From contig ADNK01000867.1 of NCBI GenBank assembly GCA_000320545.1, positions 1-23,526 on the forward strand: a stretch of DNA of 23,526 nt. The letters run 5' to 3'. Positions 1-10,326 of the stretch are shown one piece after another. Numbering within the stretch: position 1 is the first letter of the stretch; every line of letters begins with the position of its first letter. Under the pieces are notes generated by a model. That model searched no databases. It had not been told where the DNA came from and saw only the letters and a program-made list of their open reading frames with translations. Origin of the DNA: Bigelowiella natans CCMP2755. Its lineage: Eukaryota; Cercozoa; Chlorarachniophyceae. The position numbers and the translations under genes were made by a program.

Positions 1-7
1 ATCACTT

Positions 8-50
8 GTAGTAGTAGTAGCAGTAGTAGTAGTAGTAGTAGTAGTAGTAG
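8..50. repeat. (GTA)n microsatellite at the left edge
   Basis: Uninterrupted GTA/GTAGCA trinucleotide run. It lies left of the first exon I can support (208), probably in an intron of the ubiquitin protease gene. The stretch 51-207 holds further ATC/ACC repeats and no exon I can support. Confidence 0.9.
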
Positions 51-207
51 ATATCATCACATGTGATGTCATCGTGCTGCTCAAGCTTCATATTAATAAG
101 AGACAACAGTTATAATTTCATTCTGTATCCCCCTCCTGTGCACTGCTATGATCATCATCATCATCACCACCACCACCATCATCATAATCATCACCATCTA
201 ACGGTAG

Positions 208-1417
208 GTGCACCAAGGACATGTATACTCACCTCATACTGAGTGGATTCGATACAATGGCGGTACCGGGGGTAGTGGCAGCAGCAGAAACAACAGCAAC
301 AATAGGGGGCCGAACAATAATCATTACGCGACAGACGGCGGAGACCATGAGTAATTAATTGATGCTCAGATGTTTTGCCGAGAATGATGCTGCAAAAAAT
401 ATCCAAATGATCAATTTGGCAGCGAAATTGAAGGATATGACTTATTTGTGTTGTGTTGCGTCGTGTTCTTTCCGTTATTCCAGGCATGATAGCTTGGTCG
501 CGTATGAGGTATTACGAACACACGCACACGCACACACACACCCACACACACACACACACACTCACGCTACTTGGAATGGGAGAAGAAACCATATGGCAGA
601 TATACGGATGGCGGCGTATATCGTTTGTGCGTTTTTATGTTAGGTGCCAAGATTTGATGAGAGAGCAGATGTAGAAGCCGAAGGAGGTGATGACGGCGAA
701 GGAGGTCATCAAGAAGATAACGCAACGACTTTTTCAGGAATTCCTCTTTCCCGTTTAACAACACACACAACACTCATATAGTTGGGGGTTTGGTTGGACT
801 AGATACTCACAGGTTGTTTACGTGTGGTTTGCTGCTGACTCTCGGAATATGTGCTACCAAATATGACAGAGAAGGAAGGGCCCTTAAGGATAGAAGTAAA
901 CGCCCGATTCGATGTACAGGTGAGAGAAATTGTACAGCGCGTCGGTGTAACCAGCTGAGAGTAAGACAACACCACTGCCGATGACCTTTTCTATTTGGGA
1001 TTATTCGTTGAATTATTATCACCACGTAGTGTCGACGTTTGTTGCTACATCGATGATAGTGACGTGCTCATTGACCTGTTTTAGTCATTATTATTATTAG
1101 CAGTAGTAGCACTAATACATTTTTCTCATCATTATCATCATCATCATCATCACAGGATAGATATGGGAAGTGGTACAGAGCGACTGTTATTGACTGCGAC
1201 CGTTCCACCGGTGAGTATCACGCTTGCTGCGAATACGTTCAATTATTTACGATATCTACGGCAAGAGAGAAGAGAAAAGAGCGAAGTAAATAATCAACTC
1301 AAAAAAAGAAAAACGCCGGTCAATACGATAACACATTATGTATATCAGTTATGCTCGGTGAATATCCTCATCATTTTGTTCCCTATTTTTTAATTTGACA
1401 ATTCTCCCCTTTAACTC

Positions 1418-1462
<45 letters not shown>

Positions 1463-3745
1463 CTGGCCTTTTCTGCGTTGTGTTGTCTCTTAGGCATCGT
1501 GCGAGTGAATTTTGATGGTGGGTTGCTGCCTTGGCACACGACGTTTGATGCTTTCTAATGAACGATAAAGTTCTAATCGGCATTGAGAGCGATTGGCCCT
1601 ATTGCTGTTGTATATAGACGTGGATGCTGACGATGCATTTTATGATGATGATCAGGTTTCGACTCGCAGTACGACGAGGATGTCTCTGTGCGAAGTGGCA
1701 GGGTATTACACATGAAATATGTGATGCTCATACTGATGATGATGAGGAGGAGGGTAGGATGACAAGAAATGACGTCCAAACCTGTGCGCCTATTGGCCTC
1801 GGTGTCGCGTTGTGATTACTGAAACCGATTATGCTCGTCATCATCATCATAATCATTATCATAATCACTGGTGCTACTGCTGCTGCTGCTACTGCGTAAT
1901 CTAACAGATTGCTCGTCTTAACACGCGTGCGACCACGATGCTAAGCGCGAAGGAATGCCTCAAACTCCCACATGATGTTGTGCAGGTACTACGCTAAAAA
2001 GTAGACATACACGTAATTAATCTTTACCTCTCTCTCTGTGTGTGTGTTATCATTATTCCAGCTACTACATAGTTCTCATCAAGATGACTCCCCTAACGTC
2101 TTTCTTGTTGTTGTTGTTGTTATTGTTGTTGTTCCTGTCTTCTTATGGTACAAGGTCGTCTGCATGCATCGCCGACTAGTCAAACAGCCCAAGAGGCGGA
2201 GGATTCTTCCAGACGGCAATGTTAAACCGAAGGTAGTAGTAGTAGTAGTAGTAGCAATGTTAAACCAAAGGTAGTAGTAGTAGTAGTAGTAGCACCTGAT
2301 AGAGGAAGGAAAGGGGGCGGTGGCTGCCATAAGAACGAGGACTAGATAGAGCGTCAACATTTCATTGAAACACGTAGAGCATATATTCATGGAGAAGAAG
2401 ACAAGGGTGAGTTTACATGTGAGTAGGGGATAATCATGCATCGTCCTTATCATAATAATAGTACTAATCATCATCATCATCATCATCATTATCATCATTA
2501 TCATCATTATTGCATAATAGATTTGGAGTATTCCGATCGTGCTATTTGTCAAGAAGAACACGACATCACGAAATCTGTACGACGGCATAAATACAGCTAA
2601 TATCACCACCACCACCACCTCCTTTGACAATAACAACAACGGAAAGAACAATCAAAGCAGCAATTGACTAAAGCTCGTTTTACTTCTAAAACTATATATG
2701 ACAGTCATTATCACCAATTTGGTTGATCGATGATGATGATGATGATGACTCTCATCAGGTATATGGAGGTGTGGAAACGTACGTGGCGTTATGCCCCCTC
2801 TCCTCTACCGCTCACGATCAACAAGCAGGTGCTGCTATTGCTGCTAATGATGATAATGATGAAGAAGAAGAAGAAGAAGAAGAAGAAGAAAATCTACGAT
2901 GGAGAGGACTGTGACTGTTGTTGCTATTGTTGTTGTTGTTGATGATGATGATAATAATACGACCATGATAATTTTGATATCAGTCTGTGGTAATGTGCCC
3001 CTTCAAACTTCGACTGGTGAACGTCAAGGTGACGATCTTGGAACAATGCAGATTTGCTGCTGCTGCTGCTGCCCATAGATAGATGGATGTTTAGCTGCTG
3101 CTGCTGCCACTTTCTCCTCCTCGTACGTGATGATGCGAGCATATCCCTTTCATTGATGATTATCGTCATCGTCGTCGTCATCGTTGTTGTTGTTGTTGTT
3201 GTTGTTGTTGCCGTTCTTCTATCCGAAGGGTTATTCATGCGCAAGATGTCCCTGGGACGCTTATTGCATAGGTATCATCATCATCATCATCATCATCATC
3301 ATCGGAGCGATGAGATATTGTTGTCGTTGTTGTTGTCTTTTTTTATCTTCAATCTGTACGATCATGTTTTGTTTCCTCCTCCCCCCCCCTACTATGATGC
3401 TGATTGTGCTACGTGATTACTCTGTTGTTGCTGCTGCTTCGACTACTACTACTATCACCAGGAATGCCATTGCCAGAGGCGCCTAACGTGCATCTAGAGC
3501 TTGCTGATAACGTCCACATCGCCGTCGATTGGTCCTCCTCCTCCTCCTCCTCCTCCTCCTCCTCCTTCTCCTCTTACCGTTTCTGTCTGTCTTCTCTCGT
3601 GTGTTTGGTTTGTTCTGTGTGGCTCATTCTATCGTTGTCATCTTGGTGTTCCTCATTACCCTTGCATATATTCATTCTGTGGTTGCAGTTTTATATTATT
3701 AGTATCACTCATCATTATTCATAACAACGGGCTTCTTCTTCTACT

Positions 3746-3776
<31 letters not shown>

Positions 3777-5000
3777 ATCATGATGATGACGATGATGATG
3801 ATGATAGCTTATGATGATGTTCAGGGCTTCGAGTTATTGCCGAGAGTATCTCAACGAGAGGGCAATGCGGGTACTCATCAGAAAATATTTACACCGTACA
3901 GCGTAGGGATTCCTCACCATTAAATCCTATTTTCTTCTTCTTCTTCTTCTTCTGCCTCTTCCTCCTTCCCCCACCCCCCCAACAGAGGTTTGACGTGCAC
4001 CAGAGTCGAAGGTGAGTTATTTTGCCCATCGGCTGAGAGTCGGCAGCAGCAGCAGCAGCAACATACTACAAAAGAAATATATTTATTGATTGATATCACC
4101 AATACAGCACTGAATTCCCCATGGTGATGATCTATGTACCTATTTATCTCTCTACTATCTCCTCCTCCTCCTCTTCTGATGATGATGATGATGATGATGA
4201 ATTTATTCATTCTTCATCCACAGGTTCGCTCTCATGGAGTCGAGTCGGCATGTGGATATTGGTAGTAGCCATAGCAGCAGCACCACCAGCAGCAGCATCA
4301 CATAGAAACAGCAGCATAAAGTGTGAGGGGGGGGGGAAGGGGGGAGGAGAGTCACCAGAGCGTCTCTCACTCACCCCCCTCCCCCTATATTCGAATGGCG
4401 GCACAAAGTAACCATCTTGCATTGTAGTTGGGGTTATTGACTGGTGGATTTATGGTCGTCGTTGCTGCTGTTGTTGTTGTTGTTGTTGTCGTTGTTGTTG
4501 TTCTTGGCAGGTCGTTGCTTTAAACGTTTCACGGAGAAAGAACGCATCAAAGAAGTATATTGTTCTCAGGTAGGTAAAGGGGGGGTGGGGGGGGGGTTTA
4601 TCATGTTGTGATTATTGGTTAAAACACTGTCAGTGTTGCAATAGTAGCTATTTTTACTTTGTATCCCGGAAAGTGATCCTAAGTCAAGGTTGTTCTGGCT
4701 TTCTTCTTCTTCTTCTTCTTCTTCTTCTTCTTCTCGGTGTTTGTGTTAATTTTGTGTGGCAGCTGAAGCAACACCTCCCTGCGACGAAGCGCATGGAATT
4801 GTAATATCAGCACAAATCACGATAAATATAAATATAAAGAACGTTATCTCACAACATAGGAATCCCTCACCACCACCACCACCACCACCAATTCTATGGG
4901 TTATAATGCACAACATAAGCAACACCCAACGTTACAACCCATGTGTAGATATTCGCTGCCTCCAATACTGGTTCTACATCTTAAGAGGCTCGTGCAGGTA

Positions 5001-5042
<42 letters not shown>

Positions 5043-5312
5043 TTATTATTATTATCTTAAGTAATGACCAAAAAGTGTAGATAATGCTTAGACTGCCCAC
5101 CACTCGTATAATAGTCACATCCTAGACAGCTCACATACAACGTTTTACTGCTGCCTACAGGGAGGAAAGATCCAAAGCTTTGTTGACTTTCCGATCAATG
5201 GGTAGTAGAATGAGCAGCTTCAACAACACATATGAGTATCATTGATGATGCTGATGACGATGCTGATGGTGGCGGGAAAATGTGAGTGTGCGAGTATGCG
5301 AGTGTGTATGTG

Positions 5313-5344
<32 letters not shown>

Positions 5345-6857
5345 CTAGTGAGTTGGATCGATGAAGTAGATTAGTACCGCCGAGGAGAAAACCATGATTC
5401 ATTGTAAAACACTTGCATCATCGTCACCATTGCGATGTACTTGATGATGATGATGATGATGATGATGTTGCTGCTTTTACTAGGTTTGATCCTTCTGAAT
5501 ACCTCACTGCAAGCGCAAAAGAAGGAACTGTTAGTGTCCAGGTCGTATCTGCAGGATTAGTAGTGATGATGATCATGATTATGATGATTTCGAGAAAGAA
5601 AAGCACTTGAGTATTAGGAGAGCGCCCTTGATCACAGTGGTGCATGAATGTCTTAACATTAGAAATATATCGAAAATATATCGACTACCTCAGCAGCAGC
5701 TCTGATATTTAATGACAACAATTCGTTATGATGTGCTAAATGTACCGAATATAAATACAGCAAAGGGCTCGAGAGATGGAGACGGAGGTGGTGCTGCACG
5801 ATATGAGAGAAAAGCACAAATAAATAATTATATCTTTCTGTGATGGTAGCTGCGTTGTATGCGAAAACAATTACAGTGATGATGATTTATTTGGAAATAA
5901 TCGGCATGTGAAAGCAGCCAACCTCATCGTAGTCGCTATAATATCCACCACCACTGTTGTCATCATCAACATCTTCATCATCGTTATCAATATCATCATC
6001 GTCATTATTATTTTGCCAATGACTACAGCCAGGAGATGACAATTTAAGATATATCATGTGTGCTTAGTACTACCGCAACGATGAGGATGATGGGGATGGT
6101 GATGATGATGACGATGATGATGATGACGATGACACTCAGATTCGGCGCAAGCGAAGAGGGACGACTAATCGTCGTCATCAAAGAAACAGCAACAACGATA
6201 ATGACAACGATATTGACAGAAAGAAAAGCACGGGTTCGCTAGTTTTTCCTCCCTCACAGCTACCCCCCCCCACACACACACATATATACTGTAACCAACA
6301 ATAACATATTCATGCACACAGCGAGAAGGCGGAATGACAGGACGAATGGGCCAATGATACCAGCTCCTATGCCACCGCCATCAGCAGCAGCAAAGAGAGA
6401 AAGAGGAGGAGGAGAAGGAGGAAGAGGAGCGATTTCTTCTTCTTCTTCGTCGTCTTCTTTAAAACCACAAAATCAACAGCAGCAGCAGCAGCAACAACAA
6501 CATTCACTGCCTGCTGAGGAGGATGATCATCTCTACGACTTGTTCGCTGTGATTAATCACTATGGAGGTCTAATTGTCTTCTTCTTCTCCTTCTCCTTCT
6601 TTACCATAACCATTTTTCATCCTTTCCTCCCTTTACCTTCACGCTCTCTTATAATGAAGAAATCCTCCTAGCAGCTGCCATTATCTACTTCGTCGGGAAT
6701 ATGCACTGCAACCACCATCATTATTATGATTATCCTTATCATCGTCATCTTCTCCTTCTCCTCCTCCTTCTCCTCCTTCCTTTTCACACGATTAGGTGCT
6801 GGTGGGGGTCACTACGTGGCCTTTTGCAAGGCAGGAGTCATTCAAGAAGGTGGGTGC

Positions 6858-6889
<32 letters not shown>

Positions 6890-7127
6890 ATTGTAGGTTA
6901 TGCAATGTTGTTCGAGCCGCTACACACGCACACCATTGATACGATGATGTATGCTATCGACGGTCTACAATACACGTCTATATCGGTAAGGGGGTATGCA
7001 CAGTGGGGTATCTGCCAAAAATGTTACATCTTTATCTGCATCATCAGCGGGGGCGAGCAGAGTGAATTCAAAAAGCGATCTCACCGCTACGTCTTCGGCA
7101 AATGGAGGCTTGGCTACAAAGAAAAGG

Positions 7128-7159
<32 letters not shown>

Positions 7160-7229
7160 CTGATGGTGATGATTGCAACTGGTGCCGCTGCATCATCGTC
7201 CTCCAACCCATCGTGAAAAGCATAGAAGA

Positions 7230-7284
<55 letters not shown>

Positions 7285-7497
7285 TTGTGTTCGTGCATGA
7301 AAAGATGAAAAATGAAGACAGCAGCAAAGATTTACAATAATGTGCCTCTCCCTTTTTATATTTGCCACGATGTGGTATCGTCATTCTCACCATCATCCCA
7401 ACTATACCCCAGCTTTGTGTATTATTAATCACTCTGCGACTTCCCCCTGCCATGCAATACAAAAGCAATGCTGTCGCTCTAACATGTATTGTGCATT

Positions 7498-7532
<35 letters not shown>

Positions 7533-8364
7533 AGCAGTAGCAGCGGTATCAAGCGAGGAGGTCCCTTTTCTGTCGATGGAGGAGGAGGAGGAAGAAGAAG
7601 AAGAAGCTACTATAAAGAGGGAGGGTGGTACAGATTTGACGATAGTGCAGTGACACCTATAGCTGAGCAAGACGTGGTCAGTAGAGAAGAATTTGTAATT
7701 AGTAGTAGCGGCAGCAGCAGCAGCTATGTTGTGAGGAGAGGTGTGTAGATAGATCGGAATTAACTACTACGATGGATGTGGTGGTGAGGATCTCATATAT
7801 ACTTGCCATGTTTATCTTCCAACACAAGAACCTTTCTGTATCATGCTCACATGATGACGATGATGATGATGATGGTGCTATTCTATCGTCTCTTCTCCAT
7901 ATCCTGTCGGGCTCACTTGGAGCGCGCGTGTTCTTATTGTTTGTTATGTGAAAAGGTCACTCGAAACGCGTACGTGATGTTCTACCGACGACGGAGTAAT
8001 CATCGTAACATAATCGTTGATTGATCTCACCCGCCACATGCGTAGCAGCAGCAGTAGCAGCTATCATCATCAATCGTGTCTACTAGCTCACTCTTTTTTG
8101 TGTGCCAATCCCCATAATGAAACAACAGGCACCGATCCTTTAAGGTGGGACTTCTTGCCGCAGGTCTTTAGTAATTCATGCATGGTGATGATGATGATGA
8201 TGATGATGATGATGAGGTCACGAGTGTGTCTAGTGTACAAGTAGCGTATCACCAACTTACTGGCTTGCTGCTTCTGCGTTTAGGAAACTCGTGAATTGTT
8301 GAAAAGACCGATTAGTGCCAGGGAGAGGGGGCTGGCAGATGAAGGTGCAAACGATACATTTTCT

Positions 8365-8427
<63 letters not shown>

Positions 8428-8546
8428 GTCCGCGTAGATAGAGTAGTCGTCGTCTTTGGTGGGTACTCACCTACTTCTCATCTATTGCAGCTGCTTCCAG
8501 TGCGTCAAGTGCCAGTTGGGCAAACTCTACCTGCGAAATATCATAG
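208..8546 (+). CDS. Ubiquitin-specific protease (USP, peptidase C19 family), 5'-partial, about 37 exons
   Basis: Deubiquitinase that would cleave ubiquitin from substrates; the 5' end, with the catalytic Cys box, lies outside the window. Phase-consistent exons: 208-350 (weak), 370-447, 484-508, 644-704 (or 686), 870-919, 1156-1210, 1494-1517, 1656-1702, 1908-1985, 2062-2097, 2155-2232, 2350-2406, 2521-2576, 2759-2828, 2984-3028, 3229-3271, 3462-3531, 3825-3870, 3986-4011, 4224-4261, 4511-4569, 4763-4800, 4949-4997, 5161-5201, 5484-5541, 5595-5610 (weak), 5761-5839, 5877-5928, 6068-6233, 6322-6567, 6796-6853, 7061-7126, 7535-7676, 7956-7995, 8129-8163, 8284-8344, 8491-8546 (TAG stop); about 795 codons. 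Family landmarks in order: DSLVAYEVP, YMEVWKRTWRY, YSCARCPW, HIAVDW, RCFKRFTEKE, SLPPILVLHLKRL, YDLFAVINHYGG, GGHYVAFCK, WYRFDDS, NAYVMFYRRR. The tail ends SWANSTCEIS. An acidic and Gln-rich insert (about 5595-6520) separates the LKRL and NHYGG motifs. The USP assignment is secure; some splice choices are not. Confidence 0.87.
370..508 (+). other. USP internal ubiquitin-like segment ending in the AYEV motif
   Basis: Two exons joined in phase read CFAENDAAK...LKDMTYL and HDSLVAYE, followed at 644 by VPRF. USP4/15-like proteases carry a similar segment after the Cys box, in which an LAE-type strand is followed about 30 residues later by AYEV. This places the window start inside the catalytic region, so the Cys box should lie to the left. 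The alignment is from memory of the family pattern, not computed. Confidence 0.6.
870..1702 (+). other. Tudor/MBT-like barrel inserted in the USP catalytic region
   Basis: Four in-phase exons (870-919, 1156-1210, 1494-1517, 1656-1702) encode about 57 residues with the strand pattern RIEVNARFDV, GKWYRATVID, IVRVNFDG and FDSQYDEDVSV. WYxAxV followed by VxFDG(W/F) and a YDE motif is typical of Tudor, chromo-barrel and MBT folds, which bind methylated Lys/Arg or nucleic acid. The usual YDEW tryptophan is replaced by D (YDED), so an aromatic cage is uncertain. It sits between the AYEV segment and the MHRR/YMEVW part of the USP domain. The fold assignment is inferred from the motif only. Confidence 0.6.
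1422..1459. repeat. (CT)n microsatellite in a USP intron
   Basis: Pure CT run in the intron 1211-1493, about 35 nt upstream of the acceptor at 1493. Confidence 0.95.
2217..2292 (+). repeat. 38-bp tandem duplication containing a 5' splice site
   Basis: Units 2217-2254 and 2255-2292 are identical except for one base (ccgaag versus ccaaag). Each unit ends in seven GTA repeats and contains AAG followed by GTAGTAG, so the donor of the exon 2155-2232 is present twice. Only the first copy keeps phase 0 with the next exon at 2350; use of the second would add 38 nt and shift the frame. Confidence 0.85.
2730..2948. repeat. GAT/GAA/GTT trinucleotide repeats around a USP exon
   Basis: (GAT)n at 2730-2748 leads into the acceptor at 2758. 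After the exon 2759-2828, the intron holds (GAA)n at about 2861-2889, then (GTT)n and (GAT)n to 2948. The GAA run gives an open poly-Glu reading frame, but it does not splice in phase to the next exon at 2984, so I read it as intronic. Confidence 0.8.
3184..3303. repeat. (GTT)n and (ATC)n flanking the USP zinc-ribbon exon
   Basis: (GTT)n at 3184-3210 precedes the exon 3229-3271, which encodes YSCARCPW. (ATC)n at about 3274-3303 begins at the donor itself (GTATCATCATC). Both repeats are intronic and hug this 43-nt exon. Confidence 0.9.
3533..3566. repeat. (TCC)n microsatellite starting at a USP donor site
   Basis: TCC run immediately after GATTG at the end of the exon 3462-3531; the proposed donor is GTCCTCCTCC. 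Downstream in the same intron are (GAT)n runs at about 3760-3808. Confidence 0.85.
5003..5053. repeat. (TA)n plus (TTA)n microsatellite
   Basis: TA run followed by a short ATT/TTA run in the intron 4998-5160, directly downstream of the HLKRL exon. Confidence 0.95.
5300..5344. repeat. (TG)n microsatellite
   Basis: TG/TGCG run in the intron 5202-5483, followed by (GAT)n at about 5442-5466 close to the acceptor. Confidence 0.9.
6475..6500 (+). repeat. CAG/CAA repeat encoding poly-Gln inside a USP exon
   Basis: One of few repeats inside coding sequence: CAG/CAA codons give about nine Gln within the exon 6322-6567, just before the AEEDDHLYDLFAVINHYGG stretch. A preceding TCT/TCG run (about 6435-6459) encodes poly-Ser. 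Confidence 0.85.
7127..7534. repeat. USP intron with (GAT)n, (TA)n(TG)n and (ATC)n blocks
   Basis: The intron starts with GTGATGATG, so the GAT run begins at the donor. It continues with (TA)n at about 7231-7266 and (TG)n to about 7284, and ends with (ATC)n (about 7500-7531) running into the acceptor CATCATAG. Several overlapping open frames here encode only homopolymer or alternating peptides and are not genes. Confidence 0.85.
8370..8427. repeat. (CT)n(AC)n compound microsatellite
   Basis: CT run 8370-8402 followed by AC run to 8427, in the last USP intron (8345-8490). Confidence 0.95.
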
Positions 8547-9302
8547 GCAACACAATAATATTAAGGGAGAAGCTGCGCGCCTTAACGCGCGTAGTAAAAC
8601 CTGTACTTATTCATGTTATGCTTTAAAGTTTCTCTCTATCTATCATGCAGCAATCAAATTTATGTGATGCGCCGACTCTGGTTCCAAGACTGAAATTATA
8701 CATGTGCAAATATGCATGCTAGCATGCTAGCATGGCTACATGGGATACATCTAGACATCACTTATCCATCACACAAGCCCAGCAAGAACTTTTGCCATTC
8801 TAGCATTCATCAGCGTACAGTGTATATATGTTTGTATGCGCGGGTGGGCATGTGTACATGTAGTTTCCATTATTGGCGCATGTGTGCCGCGGTTTAACCA
8901 TGTAGACCCAAGCGCACATGCTCGATCAGGCTAGCTAGCTAGCAGGGCTGGTGTCCTCAGCCCATAGTGAGACAATGTACAATACACGCTATCTAGGCTA
9001 TTTGTCTAGTTTGTTGCGTACTAGCGTAGATGAGCGTGTACATAGACATGATTGATGCGCGCTGTAACGGGGTCATTCACACTCACAAACGTATGCTCAA
9101 GTCCGAACATTGGCGTTGGGAAGCATTGATGAGAGAGGATAAATGCATAGATTTAGAGGTACATTTCAGATGCGCATGCATGGCGAATCAAACAGCGTCT
9201 ACACTATGTTTACACTCACAATCATGTGCTGATTCATCGTAGAAGCTCTGAACTAATGTTTGAATTCAGAGGGTAGAGTAAATCGAGCAATACGTCAGAG
9301 AA
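8547..9302. other. Intergenic spacer rich in CTAG/GCATGC palindromes
   Basis: No supported gene. It lies between the stop codons of two convergent genes. CTAG tetramers are frequent (about ten between 8690 and 9250), including a triple GCTAGCTAGCTAGC-like run at about 8930-8944. The 16-nt perfect palindrome TGCTAGCATGCTAGCA sits at 8717-8732. The small open frame at 9030-9242 has no splice or family support. Confidence 0.7.
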
Positions 9303-10279
9303 CTACGCCAAAATACAGCCATTATCTTCATCCAAGACAACCTGCACACACACAAACACACACACACACAAGAAGGAATAAATGCCTAAATTGTAAGCAA
9401 ATAGAGAGCTAAAAAGTAGTGTGAAAATTAGTTAGGTTATTTACATGCTTCATCTCTTCTTTGGTCAAGTGGTTTGAAGAACTCCGGTTGTAGTCCCGTG
9501 TATTGCATGTTTTAGAATCTTTTTCATTCCTTTCGAATCGGGTTTTCTCATGATCCAATAGACAAGGTGCCGGTGAGTGATCCAATAGACAAGGTGCCGG
9601 TGAGTGGAGCGAACTTCCGCCTTTCGTCTTTGCATCGGTCGAATATACAACTGCTGTCAATCTTTCATCCACACCGGAATCCTAAAATACATGTCGCTAA
9701 TATTTATGTGGGTTTCGAATCACACGGATAAACGTCTTTTCCTCATATTCAACTTCATGACTACATCATTATTGTTTAGAACCTCATCATCATATATCAT
9801 GAAATACTACACATAATCTATTTTGGCAAGTTGGACACTAACATCGTCATCACCTTATTGATACCGATGGCTGAGCACCACCGTGTGATATCTTGCACAG
9901 TGCCATAAAGCCTGTCTATAGTGCCTTTCAAATTTACCTAAATCATATGGCAACAGCAAATAGTAAATGTTAGCTCGACTTGAATGGAAATTGTTTTATA
10001 TTTCAGTAAACAATACTTGAGCCTTGCACTGGACTCTTGCCCAACGTTCTGTCCCACACTCCCAGACAAATCTATGCGTCATCTGCAGGTATTCAGTGGC
10101 ATCATTTATTGATAATGAAGAGGTAGTGTGGCTTTCATAGTGCGATAGAAAAAGAAGTTCTGTGATTTTACCTCAAATGAAATCCCTTTAGCGATGGCCA
10201 GATCTAGATGAGTTTGTAACTCTTTGCGGTCAGCCTAAAAAATTACCATTAATTTGAATCTTGATCGTCTTTGAACGTG

Positions 10280-10326
<47 letters not shown>

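Larger units (their letters stand above)
6322..7676 (+). other. USP catalytic His and Asp boxes
   Basis: The exon 6322-6567 ends YDLFAVINHYG and splices in phase to GGHYVAFCK (6796-6853). The predicted catalytic His codon is 6810-6812. After two linker exons rich in Ser, Gly and Arg, the exon 7535-7676 carries WYRFDDS; the first Asp of this motif (7638-7640) is the expected catalytic Asp. A typical USP has only a few residues between GGHY and WYxFDDS; here about 55 low-complexity residues are inserted. Confidence 0.85.

Noticed and set aside
8-50. CRISPR-like array of short repeats
   Set aside because: Contiguous trinucleotide microsatellite without spacers, in a eukaryotic gene.
790-984. 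64-codon frame from the acceptor at about 811
   Set aside because: A different frame from 870 (KEGPLRIEVNARFDV) joins in phase to the WYRATV exon; the longer frame does not.
2079-2651. 190-codon open frame on the minus strand
   Set aside because: It consists largely of translated ATC, GTA and GTT repeats (runs of Met, Tyr, Thr, Val) and is antisense to well-supported USP exons.
2724-2914. Frame with poly-Asp and poly-Glu ending LRWRGL
   Set aside because: The alternative frame of the same exon gives YMEVWKRTWRY, a USP motif, and splices in phase on both sides.
3054-3923. Overlapping plus-strand frames of 94-140 codons with poly-Val, His, Pro and Leu
   Set aside because: They are repeat translations crossing introns; only the short exon parts with USP motifs are kept.
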